64,000 bases of DNA from Stratiolaelaps scimitus. Lineage: Eukaryota > Arthropoda > Arachnida > Mesostigmata > Laelapidae. The notes beneath the pieces are model-generated. The model had not been told where the DNA came from and did not search any database. It was given only the letters and a program-made list of their open reading frames with translations. A program made the translations under genes and the position numbers. The stretch is taken from positions 19,395,501 through 19,459,500 of the forward strand of contig JABWDB010000002.1 in the NCBI GenBank assembly GCA_019614645.1, read 5' to 3'. The stretch's first letter is position 1. The number at the start of each line of letters is the position of its first letter. Positions 21,700-35,222 of this stretch are shown in pieces.

Positions 21700-24200
21700 T
21701 CATGTACATATGTTTTCCATAATATGGCGCATTCTCAACAAGCGTTGTTTTTTTCGAGTGAACTTTCACATTGATTAGCCTCCATAGTCGATTTCAATGA
21801 CAGAATCTGAAACCCGAGGAAATCTTTCGGTCGCACAGCCAATAGCAAACAATTCTAAGCATGTACGAAACTCTTCTATATGCGCTTGCCACGTCGACTT
21901 ACCTCTGTCGAAGTCTAACGGGAAATGGGGGCAAATTATCTATTACTGATCAACGCAATGACAATTAGTTCGTCGTGAACATTCTACGTGGGTGGGGATA
22001 ACGGGTGGCGTAATTAGGACGCGTCCTGTCTCCTTGTTCCTTGCAAAAATTAGTGTATTTTATTCTCCCCGTAGTTAGTATTCCGTAGTAGAAGTCATTG
22101 TCGACAAATTAATAAGAGAAACAATATGTAATCGAGACTGAGAAAGAGAAAATGGCCATTGTAGGTTCGTTTGAAAACGTCGTCAAAACGACTGAAATCG
22201 CTGTCGTTCTGGAAGTTTTTTTTTCGCAAACGCCAGCCCGGTGAATGATATTGTCAATGAGCGATAGTCAATAGGCCTTGTGAGCGTTTCGACTTGATAG
22301 AACTCAACACAATGGTAATATCCCATTACCTTGAATAAAACATTTATTCGGGAGCAATGTCTGTCGCTATCTTCTCATTGTTTTATTGTTGTCAACGATT
22401 TCAACATCATGTTCAAATCGACACCAAGATGTAGTTGGTAACCGTGATATATCAGTATGTAAAACGCGCGAAGCGAATTAACATTGTCGTTCTCTACAAA
22501 TTTACCGAGGAGATGGCGTACTGCTTTTACATTATTATTATATTATTATTATTATTAATATTCTTATTATTATCACTAGTATTAGCGTGTTAATGCCAGA
22601 AGTTACATCATACACCATGAATGGAAAGTCGCCTCACTACGTAAAACGAGTACAATAAGCAACATAGTAACTATCGACATCATGTGTCCGTGTCAACTTG
22701 GCGCCTTGAGAAGGTCGCGCTGTTGAGTTGACGGACCCCAGGTTATCAGTATCGCAAATTTGGCAATTTGTGCTGCCATTTCTCTGTGCGCCCAATCATC
22801 GTTAGATATTTCAAATCGACTGCTTTCCCAACCCTTGGCTTGATCGTTTTGCGACCGAAATTGAGAAAGCATTTCTGCTCGTTAGCTATATATATATATA
22901 TATATATATCTGTCTACTGTTTCCTGCAATTTATACTTGTAGATATTATCGATAGATTTACCCGCCGGCGCGGCTGTGATCGCTGGAACAGCTTTTACTG
23001 CGATGACAAACCAACCGGCTGACCGACCAACCAACCATGCCTGTCTTTGTTCAGTGAATGCCCGTCGCCGCCGCTGCTGTTTCTGCTACAACTGCTGTGG
23101 TGGTCTGAGAGACAGAGAACAGTTTACACATGAACGATACTTGTGTGCTGAAACTGATACTTTGGGAGCGTGATGCTACACCGTATCGTTGCTGCTTCCG
23201 CAATAGCAGATTCTGCTGCCGTGTTTGCTGTATATTATGAATGTATGAGGATAGTCGTACTAAACTGCAATAATAATATTGCAGTCTACACGATCGAGAG
23301 CAGTAGATTTGTGGAGATTCATCATCAGGACGACTGAAGCATTTGAACTCAATACGATAGGAGTTGGCGAATTGATATGATGATGACGACTATTGTAACT
23401 TTTATTATTATTATCATCATCAATATTTACTTGTGTGCCCTCGTGATCGATTGATCGATTAATAATTCATAAGCATATGAATCCGTTCCGGATACAGACA
23501 GGATCATCTTACCGATAAAAGCCCGTTTTAGTTCAAGGCACACCACAAATGTAAATACATTTAAGCATATTTTAACCTACTCACAGCGTTATGCTCTCAT
23601 AGAAGATTGACTGGTGTTGGGATGAGATGACAAGAGGAGGTTCCCCAGCGGGTGTCTCGACATTTAGGACAATCAAGTGGGAAGTGAGAAGAAATCTTTA
23701 TTTATTTATATCTAAGGAACTGCAAAACACCGCCGTCACCGTCGATTTCTAGCGAATATATTATTAGGCTCACCCAAAAAGCGTACGATAGCAATTATTC
23801 ACTCAGTGACATCAGTGTAATTAGTTTCTGTGGTCACCTGCTAGACTCACTGTGATTACTGGATCGTAGTTAACAGGAAGCAGTAAATACCAGTTCCACT
23901 TCTCTCAGATGGGGGAAATAACCATACACAGCACACGAGGCGGAACGACTCGAGTGACTTTTCCAAAGCGTAAACTAGGCAGCAATCGAATACTATTATA
24001 TTATATATGCAAGTAGTCTCATCTTGAATATATAGATACATATATATATATATATATGCATGTATATATACATATATATGCAAGCAATTTGGTATATACA
24101 GGGCGAATAAAACAGTGTCTCGATATTATTCACTCTTCCAGCTAAATTCTACCTACGAAGCATAATTACACAGAACTCAAATGTTGACAATACCTACCGT
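21700..24200. other. AT-rich stretch, no gene seen
   Basis: Repeated ATT/AAT runs (near 22530-22575 and 23400-23420) and TA arrays at 22887-22909 and 24040-24057. A minus-strand ACAGAG/GTAAGT donor match at 21903 has no convincing exon in front of it. Nothing else is supportable. Confidence 0.4.
22887..22909. repeat. (TA)n microsatellite
   Basis: About eleven TA units, uninterrupted. Confidence 0.88.
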
Positions 24201-24299
24201 GAATAAATGACATATTGTGTATTAAAGAGTTTAACTCAAGTGTTATTATGATTCTCATTATTATACTACTGTACCCCTCTCCTCGGTCCACTCGTGAGT

Positions 24300-25340
24300 T
24301 TTCCTCTCGGCTATTTCAACGTGTTGGCTCTTCTCATTTCTTGATTTTTCATTTTGCGCTGTCTTCTTCTTCTTCTCTCGAGAACACCAACAACGCCAAC
24401 GGCATCAAGACAAGCTCATCGCCCCGCCAGCCCCCCCCCCCACTCCTGTTACTGCCTCGGTCACGGTGGTGGTGGTCGGCTATCGCGAGTTTTTGTCGGC
24501 ATTTTGGCCTTTTCAGTTTAGACACTTTGCGTTTTTTTTTCTTCTTTCGTCGTCACTCCTGTCTCTTGGTGTCTTGTCGCTGTTCGCCTCGAGAATAGTC
24601 AGCTCGCTTTGGAGTGTTGAAGAAGAAGAAGAAAATGGGCGTAGCTTTACGGTGACGCTGCGCCGACGTTGACGCTACGCCAACGAGTGCTCGCTGCTTG
24701 TCTTGCCATGGTCGAGCCGGAGCGCCGCGAAGCGTCGCCGCATCCGCCCGCGCTGGCTGCGAAGAGGGCCGTCCGTGTTGTGGCGGCGTCCATTGCTCCT
24801 CAGCTGTCGCCTCTGCCGCTACAGCTGCTGGCGACACAAACCGAGCTGAAGGTTGGAGAAGGTCGTCGTGAGCCTTCACGATGAAGGTCGTCCTGATCTT
24901 CGAGCTGCGCAGCAATCTTCGTCGGGCCTTTGTGATGGCCCTTGCCTGTTGCTGCTGCTGCTGCTGAAGGAGTGCCCGTGAGATAGCAGCAGCAGCAGCC
25001 GTAGCAGCAGCGATGGACGTCGCGATCAGATGAAACATGCAGTTTCGTCTTGCTTTTGTTGGTGACGATGATGATGATCGTGGTGACGAGACAATGATAA
25101 TGTTTATCATGGTGGCTTGCTGACGTCATATTGTCATCATTACAACTCGGTGGCGTTGGCTTCTGTGGAACCTTGTGGAGCCCGATGGATGGTGACCCGA
25201 TGGAAGTAGAGTTACGTTTTAGCGCAGTCCCGCTATGCTCCGCTGTGGTCCCATCTAACAATGGTGCTACGTTCACTCGGTGCCCCCGGTCCCCCCCCCC
25301 CGTCATCATGAGATGCGATGCGCGATGTAAATGCTGCAAA
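24300..25340. other. GC-rich trinucleotide island with overlapping minus-strand ORFs
   Basis: CAG, GAC and GTC runs plus two poly-C tracts (near 24430 and 25292). On the minus strand two ATG frames overlap. One is 185 codons (25110 to 24553) with Ala and Gln runs. The other is about 170 codons (from 25309 to 24800), starting MMTGGG and containing SIGSPSIGLHKVPQKPTPP, which looks like a disordered regulatory N-terminus. Only one, if any, can be the coding frame. A promoter or leader exon of a minus-strand gene is the best general reading. Confidence 0.3.
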
Positions 25341-25388
25341 TTTCGATGGGATACGACCGCGACACCAGCCCATTGTTGTCACCTTCAT

Positions 25389-25414
25389 TATATATATATA
25401 TATATATATATATA
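25389..25414. repeat. (TA)n microsatellite
   Basis: Thirteen TA units, with further broken AT alternation following to about 25430. Confidence 0.9.
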
Positions 25415-26128
25415 ATGTATATATGTATATCGCTTCTTGGATTAACGTTATTATCAATAGAGTTCTCTATTTGCGAATTTGTAAAGCTGCTTAACACCGT
25501 TCACCGGGGTATCACGATAGCAGTGGGCAACGGTTGTAGCTGTTGTATTATTGGGCTGATATTTTACCATCGTATGAACGCGCAGAGTGCGTTTGCCTCT
25601 TTTAAAGGGAACATTTCCATTAAAAAAAAATGCGTGGGCTCCATCAAGACGCAGTGACACAGTCAGTGGTCAGCCGTTGTTGCTCAATAGCCTCAAGACT
25701 TGAATGAATCACAGTTAAGCGATTGTTGATTTTGTATAAGCGTCATTGTCGTTGTCCCATGCGAGGCAAATAAAAATACTACAATAATAATAATAGTAAA
25801 TAACAAACGTAATCACTTCCATCGGAGTTTAGTCAGATCAGTATCGTGTTTCGTTACTACAACAAGCGTTTGTTTTCGGTGGAAATTTAGGGGAGAGAGT
25901 CCTTCCCAGTGTCGTAGACGTGTGCACACAACGGCTTTCACACATTCATCCGTTGGCGGGTGAATAGCGACATGTTTGACGTCAGGGCTGTGAATTGCAT
26001 TTGATGTACTGATATCAAATACACAGAAGTGTCATGAAGGACAAATTATTCCGTATTCCTGCCAATGTAAATATCTCCAATTGCTTACATTAGATAAACA
26101 ACGACGGCTCATTCGAGATGCAGTACAC

Positions 26129-26151
26129 TTTCACGTAAAAAAAACGTGAAA
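26129..26151. repeat. Perfect 8-bp hairpin with an A7 loop
   Basis: TTTCACGT and ACGTGAAA flank seven A. A third partial copy, CAACGTGAAA, lies about 20 bases further on. ACGTG is also the core of bHLH-PAS-type binding sites, so paired sites are possible. No gene is close. Confidence 0.5.
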
Positions 26152-27769
26152 CTACACGACTGTTTCAACGTGAAATTGTTTGATTACTCCACGAACCAAA
26201 TGCGTTGTGGGGTCGCTAGCTAGCCATGATAGAATACATTGTGCTTCTATACCGAACGGGTTGATCTAACCTATGGTAGCCAATCATTCTCGGAGTTAAT
26301 TTGCTTGAGTTTGTGTATGAAGTCATGCTATTGCAATAATATTTCGGCGAAATATCTCCTTTTATAGGGCTTTCCCTGTTGTTTTTTAAAGTGGGGCCTG
26401 CTTGCACGGCAGCAATATCGGGACTAACAGCACGTACGGATTTGCATGAGGCGTCCAACGGATGGCACAGTAAAAATATTGAATAAACTATTAGTCGTTC
26501 AGTTGAGGCCAAATTTTACGGACCCCATTCTACTTGTTCATTTCTACCTCTCTCTCTTTCTTGCATCGTTCATTTAATCGATTTTATTGATTTGCCAATG
26601 TGAAACGTCTCACTTTTATTTTCAAGTTGCTTTACTCTTTGCGATAGTATCACAGCATTGAATACGTGAGGTAAATCCGATCTCGCTGTCTCCATTCGAC
26701 GAACACGGTGTACTGGTAAAAGTGTATGCCTATGCTGGTTATACAAATTGCTCTATATTCACGACGGCGTAGTAATCTGTAGTTGTAGTAGTAGTAGTAG
26801 TATCAGTCACTTGGTCGTTCTACTATAATAGCAACTTTGTCGATCTGGTCGTTTACTGTACCGATGACGTTGCTGTGCTTTTCCTGTCGGAACGGTGAGT
26901 CGTTTTGAATCCGAGTGGTGTCGCAGACAGATGCGATGAGGAACTGTCGTTGCTGAAGCGCGTCCGTGTGTCTGTGCTTGTCTCTGTGAACGGCATTTCG
27001 TCCACTCGATTAATGATTAGCCAATTGAAATGGTCATCATTATATTCGATCGGCTTTCGTTACCGAACGATGTCTCGTCATACGTCTTGAGAACAGCTTC
27101 CGACCACGTTGGCAATTTCGGCATTGCCGTCGGCGATAGCAACATGACCATGCACCTGTTATTGCTTATACACGGTGCCTAATGTCAACCACGGTGGCCA
27201 CAGCAGAAGCACACAACAGACATCGAAGTAGGAGAACTCCAACTTTCTGAAGTGGCGGCTCCCATCATTTGCGACCGTTTGATCTGTCGAAGACGCCTTG
27301 CTCCCACTAATTATCACTTGTTGCTCTCTTGTTGTTGCTGCTGCTGCTGCTGCTGATGTTGTTGTTCGAAATATTGAACGTGGCGTTCTGTCGATGACGA
27401 GGACGATAATGACAAATGGGTAGCTCTGCTTCTGATGTTGAATCAGCACACAAGCAACACCGCAAGTGGCGTCAACGACAACATTCAGCAGCGAGGGAAA
27501 GCATCTGGGTTATTTAGACGATTGATAGTTGCTGACTGTCCACTTCGAGGCATTTTCTGCTGCTGCTGTTGCTGTTGCCCGTGCGCTTGGCCTGTCTGAT
27601 ACTCCGGATATTATCACTATTAGCAGGGCTTGCCAGCTAATATGTATTACTACGACTTCGTATCTGTCTATCGGTTAATGTTGACCGCACAAACAAGTCA
27701 ACACTATTATGTAGATATGAGGGAAGAAGCGCGAGAGAAAAAGAAAGAGAACGATGCACATTGGTGTTC

Positions 27770-27772
<3 letters not shown>

Positions 27773-27800
<28 letters not shown>
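27773..27800. repeat. (TA)14 microsatellite
   Basis: Fourteen TA units, uninterrupted. Confidence 0.9.
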
Positions 27801-30800
27801 GGTACATCTGCCGAGCTAATGGTGTGGAAGCCATAAGAATGATCGCAATCGGCGGCCACATTAGCTACCGGCAAAGATAGCTTACAATAAATATCTTAAT
27901 CCAGTTAGTCATGGCCGATTAGAGCAAACGAAATGAAGGGCACGCAGTGATGTGTAGTTGACGAGGCTCGAACCCCCAGTTGCAGCAGACCATGTGAATA
28001 TGTGACATATGAATAATATGAATACTATATTAGTCGAATATGTGACAAACAAGGAACGGGGGTGGGAAACCGCCACGGACGACAAACGCGCACGGAATGA
28101 CTGGTGATTATCAGAGGGGTGTATTCGACAATAGGCGAGCAGAAATGGGTTTTTCTGGTCCACAAAGACCTAGTGGACAACGCAAGGGTCATCGCTGAAA
28201 TAGAAAACATCAAACATCTCTTGACTCAGGCTGATGAAGAGTTGACTGCTGTGGCATTACGACGGCACATGGTGACGATGAGAATGGCAGGCAGCATATC
28301 GGCTGTGAATGCAAACCACATCTTCTGCTGGCAGCTGGACATCATGCATATATAGAGCTAGCCAGTGTAAGGAGTCATTCTGCCCTACGGTTATTTTCAA
28401 TGTCAGCCGAGTTCATGTATGTGTCAGTTTGTGAGCAGAGTTAGTGGAACCTATAAGTGCTTAGTTGTTCACTGAAAACATATTACATTAGGACAATGTT
28501 TCGGCAGCGTCAAGCGGTGAGTTGTTCGCTTGCTGATCATGCCGTATCGGAATTACGGCAGCACGTTTTGTTTTTTGTTGTTTGCATTATCACGGCCAGG
28601 TAGAGGAGCTAGACGCAGGGTAGCCTTTATTTGACGGGGCGTTCTCAAGCGAGCGAAATCATTGTAAAAGGTTCAATTTTGGAGAAGGGAAGAAGGTTTC
28701 TGTGAAACTTGTCACTTCGTAATAATCGAGAAATGTGCTCATTTCTTGGGCTTATTCACGCTGCGACGTATAATATACAAATAAATTCATCAATGGCGCC
28801 GAATGTTGTATCGTCTGAACGCGTTGCGTTCGCCAATGTCTCGTGCAAGTTACTTGTTAATGCTTGAGCTATGTGCATTGTCGGATCATCGAGCTGACGG
28901 CACCGTTTGGTCGGTAACTCTGCTGAGGGTTAAGCATAATCGACATCCATGAATGGTATTGGTTGCAATACTGCCATGCTTGTAATAACGAATGATCATA
29001 TATCTATGTGTATGATATGATGGGCGACCACACCTATTCGAGGTAAGCTAGAACAACGAGAACGTGTGCGAATGGTTTCGAAGGCATTTCACAATGATCC
29101 AAGCAATGCGTAGAGGCTGCTAACTCCTACCCGCAAGCACTGTTCAGAGACTGTCAGGCAGATACAGTGGTTCTACAGCGGCCAGACACTCAGGTTCACA
29201 AGGGCAGATCGGTTCGTATGAAATACCACCCCGTATGTGCTGTTTGTATCATTTGTGAGCAAAGCAGCAGAGGTATTGATGGTCAACGAGGTGTATCTGC
29301 CTTGTTAATTAGACCTGTTGATTTTCAGAACTAATCACACTTGGTCGGTTGCGGATTGCAAAATAACTCCTGACTTGATTGGCGTCAGACAAAGATGCTA
29401 AGATCGGGAAGACACTTATGTGTCACGCGAAGTGTTCCTTTTGTTGTTTTTCACTATAATCGATGCTTCCATCCTTATCACGTCGACTGATGCCTTAATT
29501 TTCGACGAACATCTGTATGCAATTTATATTTCTCTGGTCTGTTTGCTTGTAGCGAATGGTTTCGGTGGGAAACCCGCGGTGTGCTTGTTTGTAGGGTGTG
29601 CCCACGGCAGCTAGTTACAACATTTTGACGGCTGATCCGACCTGGGACAGAAGAGATATCTGAGGTGTTCGGGAAGACGAATGAACAATCGTTCGCTAGA
29701 AGCCGCCACGCGTAGTGTTCTTGCCAAACAACCCTTCTGTTCGATGGGCAGCCGGGAAAATTGCGTGTAGCACTAGACAGTTGCTTAACCACCGGATATG
29801 GTTGACGAAATATATAACATCATCGAGGACGCTTTTAACCAACCACAGTTTCCAAGCAAGTTCATAATAGCAGTTGGGTATTGCTACGCAACATCGCGCT
29901 CATTCGGATATAGCGAATAGAGCATCAGTCCATTCGCAGAAGAGGGGAACCCCCAAGATGACGAAGGTATCAGTAAGTCGGGTGCTTGTCACTGGGTTTT
30001 TTTTCTGCAGCGCACATCCAATCGGGCGGAAATCGGGCAGTTCAGTGGAAGCCAGCCACTAGTTGAAGGTCTAAATGGATTCAGATATCTGATAAATACT
30101 GTACGACGGCTACATATGCAGATCGCTTACGCCACAACGTCTCTATGGGCCAATCGTCGTTGACTCATTTGATACGACGCATCCATGGTGTATGTATATA
30201 TATATATATATGAGAGATTATGTCAAGGTAAGATAAAGTTTGCGTTTATCGCAGATATGGCGTGCAGGAGGGTGCACCGCGAACTTCGTGTACAAATATA
30301 TTAACCCCATCATTGTTGGCTAAATAATCGCCATCTTTGCCGAGACGAATACTGCAAGGTCCCTTTTTTAAGTGATGACAATCTCGAGAAATATTTTCTC
30401 GCCGGTTCTGAGAACGTTCTCTGCTCACTGTGTCCTCTGATAACAACAATCGCAAGTCAAAACCTCGGACGGAGAAAGGCGCTCTCTATGCGCGGTTTCG
30501 GTAGGAAATATAAAATGGCGTTTTTTAGCACTTGACTATTATGACCAGGCATATACGTTATAGTAGAATTGTATATTGGCGTACAACGTGTCAGAGCTAA
30601 TATGTTGGATTAGCGTCGCGTTTGTCTTGTGTTCGAATTCTCTTGGACGAAATAGGTCCCATTGACAAAAACGATATTGAGACTATATCTTAGTACATAT
30701 GACAATGCAGACAGTCGCCATTCATTCAAAATTATGCTGCTTACTTTCACCTATTATCCAGTCACCCATGTCCTCCTTGTGTCACAATTCATTTCCGGAG

Positions 30801-31951
30801 AAAGTGCCGTAAGTGAAACGGATCAGGGATCCTCTTACAGATCTGGGTATGTATTACTCTCGTGGTGGTCCACAGTACGCTACCATTGCTGCCAGGCAGA
30901 TTAGACTGCTCGCTTTCAACGTTAGGTCAGCCACCTTTCATATGTGTCAGTCACTGAGTGGATCGTAGTGCTTGAGAATCGTGGTTAGCACCACTGATAC
31001 AACACCGGTGCACTGCACTATGAAAATGTACATGCTTTCTGCACCATTGTGGTTGCTCATCGTGCCATTTGTTATCAGATATCTGTCCGTCGGTTGCCCA
31101 TTGGGCGACTCCGAGGTCTCCTAACGAGAGTAGGCGTGTCAATTTCTCTACCATTGAACCAGCGTAGAAAAGTGTCGACACTGAACACCGAATTGGATAC
31201 TGTTGCCACCTATACACTTAACGTAAATTCTATATAAGGTTCTATCAGGGGCACATGGGCAATGCCGCCGCAGGGGTGGCATGCATTGATGACGATGGCC
31301 ACTTATGACACGACCCGGTAGTGTGTTTATACGCCGCTTGCTGCTAGATGACTAAGGTTTAATTTATGACTGGCTAATTGCAATGTATACAGTAATAATA
31401 ATAATAGTAGTAGTAGTAGAATAATTAACGCACCAGCGTTTTCTTCGCGAGCCGGCTGCATATGTAGTCGTTTTTCACGCTTTTGACTGCCTACTGGCGA
31501 GCTGCAGAATTCAGCCCTCGCTGAATTCATTACGAGTTCGTGTTTGGCGTCGTCCGAGCAAAGCGGCAGGAGCTGGAATACGTCCCAACACCAAATTTCG
31601 TTTAGATTTTGTCTGCATGTACCCGCATACAGGCACGAGATATGTAGTCAAATATTTTCATTATGATAACATGCGCCGACATAAGAATAATAATAATAAT
31701 AGTAATAATATTACTAGTAATTTGTTGAATGTATTCTGTCAGAATAATCGTCGTAAATCATTTACGCTATAATTTGACACCACCTGGCCCAAAAATTAGC
31801 TCAAAGCGGATATTTTTTAATAATTATTTCTAATATGATTATTTTATTATTGAAAATCTATATGCTGTTATTATTATTATTATATATAGTTTGCCTTCTA
31901 CACAGTGTTTGGGATAGCGATGTAGGCATTAGCCGCATTAAAAATCCATAG

Positions 31952-32419
31952 TCTCGAGAAGACGAGAAGAATAAATTGCGTGTCTATCAGAGAGATAGGT
32001 ATCAAAGGGAGTATTTTCAGCTGAAACCAACAGGTTGCAACCGTCCGCTGATCCGTTTTCCTCAAGCATCATCCATTGCTATTATTACAGTTGTCGCTGT
32101 TACCACGAGCGCCCGTGGTCGTGGATCGCGACAGATCAGTTCTCAAGGTGAAAGAACAAAAAGACGATTATCGACTGACGGGATGAATGGCTGGCTAACT
32201 CGTACCTCGATGATGCATAGGAGGCGATTTGAGTTAAAGGAGGATATGGCGCTGAGACGATGCGTTTGGCGGCACGACATTGACGGACTGTCTTCCATGG
32301 TGGTTTCACCGAAATGGTCCTTTTTTCCGAGATATAGTGGGATAATCGTGACTAAGCTGGAGAACATAACACTGGCAAACACTCGCACCCATCATGTGGT
32401 GGCCTCGGACAGCCGGTAA
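31952..32419 (+). CDS. Open frame of about 155 codons, possible exon
   Basis: Open after the stop codon ending at 31951, with no ATG until roughly codon 69, so it could only be an internal or 3' exon. The translation has mixed composition and is basic (RDRYQREYFQLK near the start, MHRRRFELKEDMALRRCVW in the middle), ending at TAA 32419. It lies about 0.5 kb upstream of the candidate exon at 32945 on the same strand. No domain is recognised and there is no clear acceptor at its 5' end. Confidence 0.2.
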   Translation, partial: SREDEKNKLRVYQRDRYQREYFQLKPTGCNRPLIRFPQASSIAIITVVAVTTSARGRGSRQISSQGERTKRRLSTDGMNGWLTRTSMMHRRRFELKEDMALRRCVWRHDIDGLSSMVVSPKWSFFPRYSGIIVTKLENITLANTRTHHVVASDSR

Positions 32420-32944
32420 TCAGCCGATGGAATATATAATATATTGCACAAGGGGAATGGCGATTTCTTCGAGTCTATCGCCATATTCGAGGCCGGTGTT
32501 AATGAATTCGTTCTGGGACTCGGCCCCAGATCGGGGAAGGGTCGGGAGAGGGGGTTATACAAGGGAAGACAAGTACGTTATGGCGCCTGCTGTTTTGCTT
32601 TGTGTAAGTGAAGACATGACCCATAACGCTGGTGGCGATGGTGGTCCTAGGCTGTGTCGACGCGGGACCGATTTCCATGGACGGGGATTGGTGTTTATTT
32701 TAGTATTGGTTATGCCCGCACAGGCGACAGGTGCACCGAGTGCGCTGGATGGATAAATGCCATCATTTTTATTTATTTGGCAGAATCTGTTACTCTTGTC
32801 ATTATTATATTGTTGTTGGTGCTGATACGAACGTGCGAACTTTGCAATGTTTTCTCCTTGTTCTTCGTGCGACACAATCCGTGAATCTCTAAGTCGAATA
32901 TTTCTGGTACGAACGAACACAACGAGGGAGCAGGGTCTCTACAG

Positions 32945-33106
32945 CTAGGTAACACGATATATCGCATAGTGGTTTCTCGAGCTCATTGCCGAGTGGGACA
33001 CGAAACGGGACAGATTGTACGGGCTATACTGTATGATGTACAACGGGAATTCCACTCGTCTGAGGATCTGTGGCCTTTATTATTGCGCTCAATGAGCTGG
33101 AAGTCG
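32945..33106 (+). CDS. Candidate internal exon, 54 codons, phase 0-0
   Basis: Bounded by a TCTCTACAG acceptor (AG at 32943-32944) and a GTAAGC donor at 33107. It is exactly 162 bases and open in one frame, which extends both ways to about 79 codons without a stop. The translation contains VSRAHCRVGHETGQIVRAIL and EDLWPLLLRSMSW. I recognise no family. The upstream polypyrimidine tract is poor. Confidence 0.22.
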
Positions 33107-34052
33107 GTAAGCGCGCAGTATTAAAGGGCGTCGTGTCCATACTTAACTGTGGACAGCAGATAAATTCTGAATTTTTCATACTGGAATTTACAGCCTTTTT
33201 TCACAAGTGGGTTATACAATGTATCATATGAAAAAGAAAATCCACCAGTCCGGTTTAGTCCACTAACAACCCTAGAATGAAGACCGACTAAATGACCAGG
33301 GACGTCAGATGGGTGCCAAGATAACCAACATAGGTGAAAAAGTTCCCAATCATTGACGACTTGCAATAATCTAATAAATAGATAAATGGATCGCTCTCTC
33401 CGCTTAAAGACACGATATATGCTAATTCATTGGCCAGTTGATTTCTGGTCCCGAACCGTATTTCAATGATAACACCCCCAGACTGACCGTGATACGACGA
33501 CGACAACCATCCTTTTCGTCGTTCTTCTTTGAGATCAGGCTGTTTCTTGTCTCGGTTGAAAGATATCAATGGAGTCTCGTCGCTTTGAAGAAATGAACGA
33601 GGACGCCCGCCTACATCGAGTAGTAGTTGGGGTAGTTGCTGTAGGGGAACTGAGCCGCCGGACCGCCCTCGCCGCCATCACCACCACATAGACCGCATTG
33701 TTATCGAATAACATTATCCCATTCTTTCCCACTTCTGAGCGTTATCGTTGTCGCGCCATTGAGGCGACCGTCGGCCTGCTTCGGTATTGTGTTCGTGGTC
33801 GATGCCGTTGCCGAATGGCCATTTAGCCATGCCTTCAGAACTCGGAAGCTCCTCGCCAACGAAATATGTAGGGGGCTCTAGGAACGGAGGGAGGGATTCG
33901 GCGATTGAAGGCCAAAGAGCTCACTCACTCACTCTTGGCCATCGGCAGTAAAGGTAGTAAGTGGAGTTGAAGACGAGCCGGACAGTGAAGTCGGGATGAA
34001 ACAGTCGCGTGCGGGTCAACTGTCCTTCGTCTGACGCCCGGTGACTCATCGA

Positions 34053-34200
34053 TATAAAGTGAGACGGAGGTTCATGTGGGTACAACGCCTCCTGGAGATG
34101 GTACCGCAGAGGCGAGGGGAGAGAGATGCAGATGGCCGATAGGAAGAAGACGAGATGACTCGACGCTGGGAATGACTACACGCATCAGCGCCTTGTCAAG
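34053..34200 (+). promoter_or_regulatory. Candidate TATA promoter and noncoding leader exon
   Basis: A TATAAAG box at 34053-34059, a start expected about 30 bases downstream, then roughly 117 bases ending GTCAAG before a GTAAGC donor at 34201. Only short ATG frames occur inside, so it would be an untranslated first exon. TATA-to-donor spacing is typical of a short leader exon. Confidence 0.3.
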
Positions 34201-34931
34201 GTAAGCCAGCCGCTGGGTCGGTCAAACTGGCAGAGTCGATGAGTCGGGCAAGATGAGGTGAGTTGGGCAAGCTCGCGACTCCATGCTACCGCTGTTTTTG
34301 CTTCCGTTCGTCGTCCTCACAAACGAAGCAGCGGTGGTGATACTATTTCAGCGATGGTGGTCGGGGCGGTTCGGCAAGACAGTCTCCTTCCTGCCTCAGC
34401 TGATGAGATGGAGAGGACAAAGTTTGTGCCGGCTACCATGGCCGTGCAGCAACGATCGGTGGCCATTGGACTGATGGAATGCGGATTGTCCACATGAACG
34501 TGGTTAGTCCCTCGTGCAGGTCTCCCCGTAGGTAGGTAGCCTGTACCGGTCGACATTGCCATAAGCGAACAACATAGAACTTCCCCATCGAAAGCGTTTC
34601 GCGGATGAGTGCATTAAGGGCATGCGTTGAAACGTATAAATGACGGTGACACATAGTCACAAGTAGGGACACAACCAAATGTGTATCGACATTGAGCTTG
34701 CCGAGGGCCGCTCAGATAGCCGAAAAAAATCTATAACTGAATCTCCAACGGCTGCTTCAAGCTCCGCGACGCTCAGCGGCGCAACCTCTGTGAAATTCAT
34801 GTGTCTCTTCAACATGATATTATATCATTGGCAAATGGGCGTTTTGTACATTTATGATTTCTTTCAAACGTAAATGCCACACGTTTGTGGGCGGACGCTG
34901 AATCTGTTTTTTTTTATTCACTACTGCGCCG

Positions 34932-35222
34932 ATGGATCGATATTGCTGTCTCCGTACGATGGTTAATTCTGCGGTATTACTTCACCGGTATCAATGGATT
35001 AAAGACAACATCTTCGAAGAACAGGCTTATGATCGTATCCATGGAACTACGGTAGCGCGCGTTGCGGAGATGACCAATTCCATGTGTTCTTATCAGAATG
35101 CAATCGCATTACAGAAGACACTGTCAAAATCACATTGGGGAGACGACGCTGGCGAAACACCACTGCAGCCGTGTAGTGGAAGAGTTAGTCCGTCCTGCAA
35201 AGTCCTGGTTGAGCGAAGCTGA
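34932..35222 (+). CDS. Unrecognised 96-codon ORF
   Basis: ATG at 34932, stop at 35222. Composition is varied and it has no low-complexity sequence. It starts MDRYCCLRTMVNSAVLLHRY and is followed by an amphipathic central region. No signal peptide, domain or splice context supports it. Confidence 0.13.
   Translation: MDRYCCLRTMVNSAVLLHRYQWIKDNIFEEQAYDRIHGTTVARVAEMTNSMCSYQNAIALQKTLSKSHWGDDAGETPLQPCSGRVSPSCKVLVERS

Larger units (their letters stand above)
25660..31940. other. Long AT-rich stretch, no supportable gene
   Basis: I see only short frames on both strands, ATT/AAT and TAG runs (near 26784-26801, 31395-31420 and 31685-31710), a CTG run near 27338-27355 and the listed TA arrays. Isolated splice-donor matches occur at about 26895, 28516, 29042 and 30227. 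Each is preceded by very few or no codons, so I do not call exons. The region could be one large intron. Confidence 0.4.

Noticed and set aside
24429..24440. Assembly gap artefact at the poly-C tract
   Set aside because: The flanking sequence is continuous, and a similar C run at 25292 suggests natural homopolymers.
27950..27985. Fourth SINE copy from a minus-strand GGTTCGAGCC B-box match
   Set aside because: The downstream sequence does not share the family tail, so a chance B box is as likely.
28104..28355. 83-codon plus-strand frame
   Set aside because: It starts with GTG and has no flanking splice signals or promoter.
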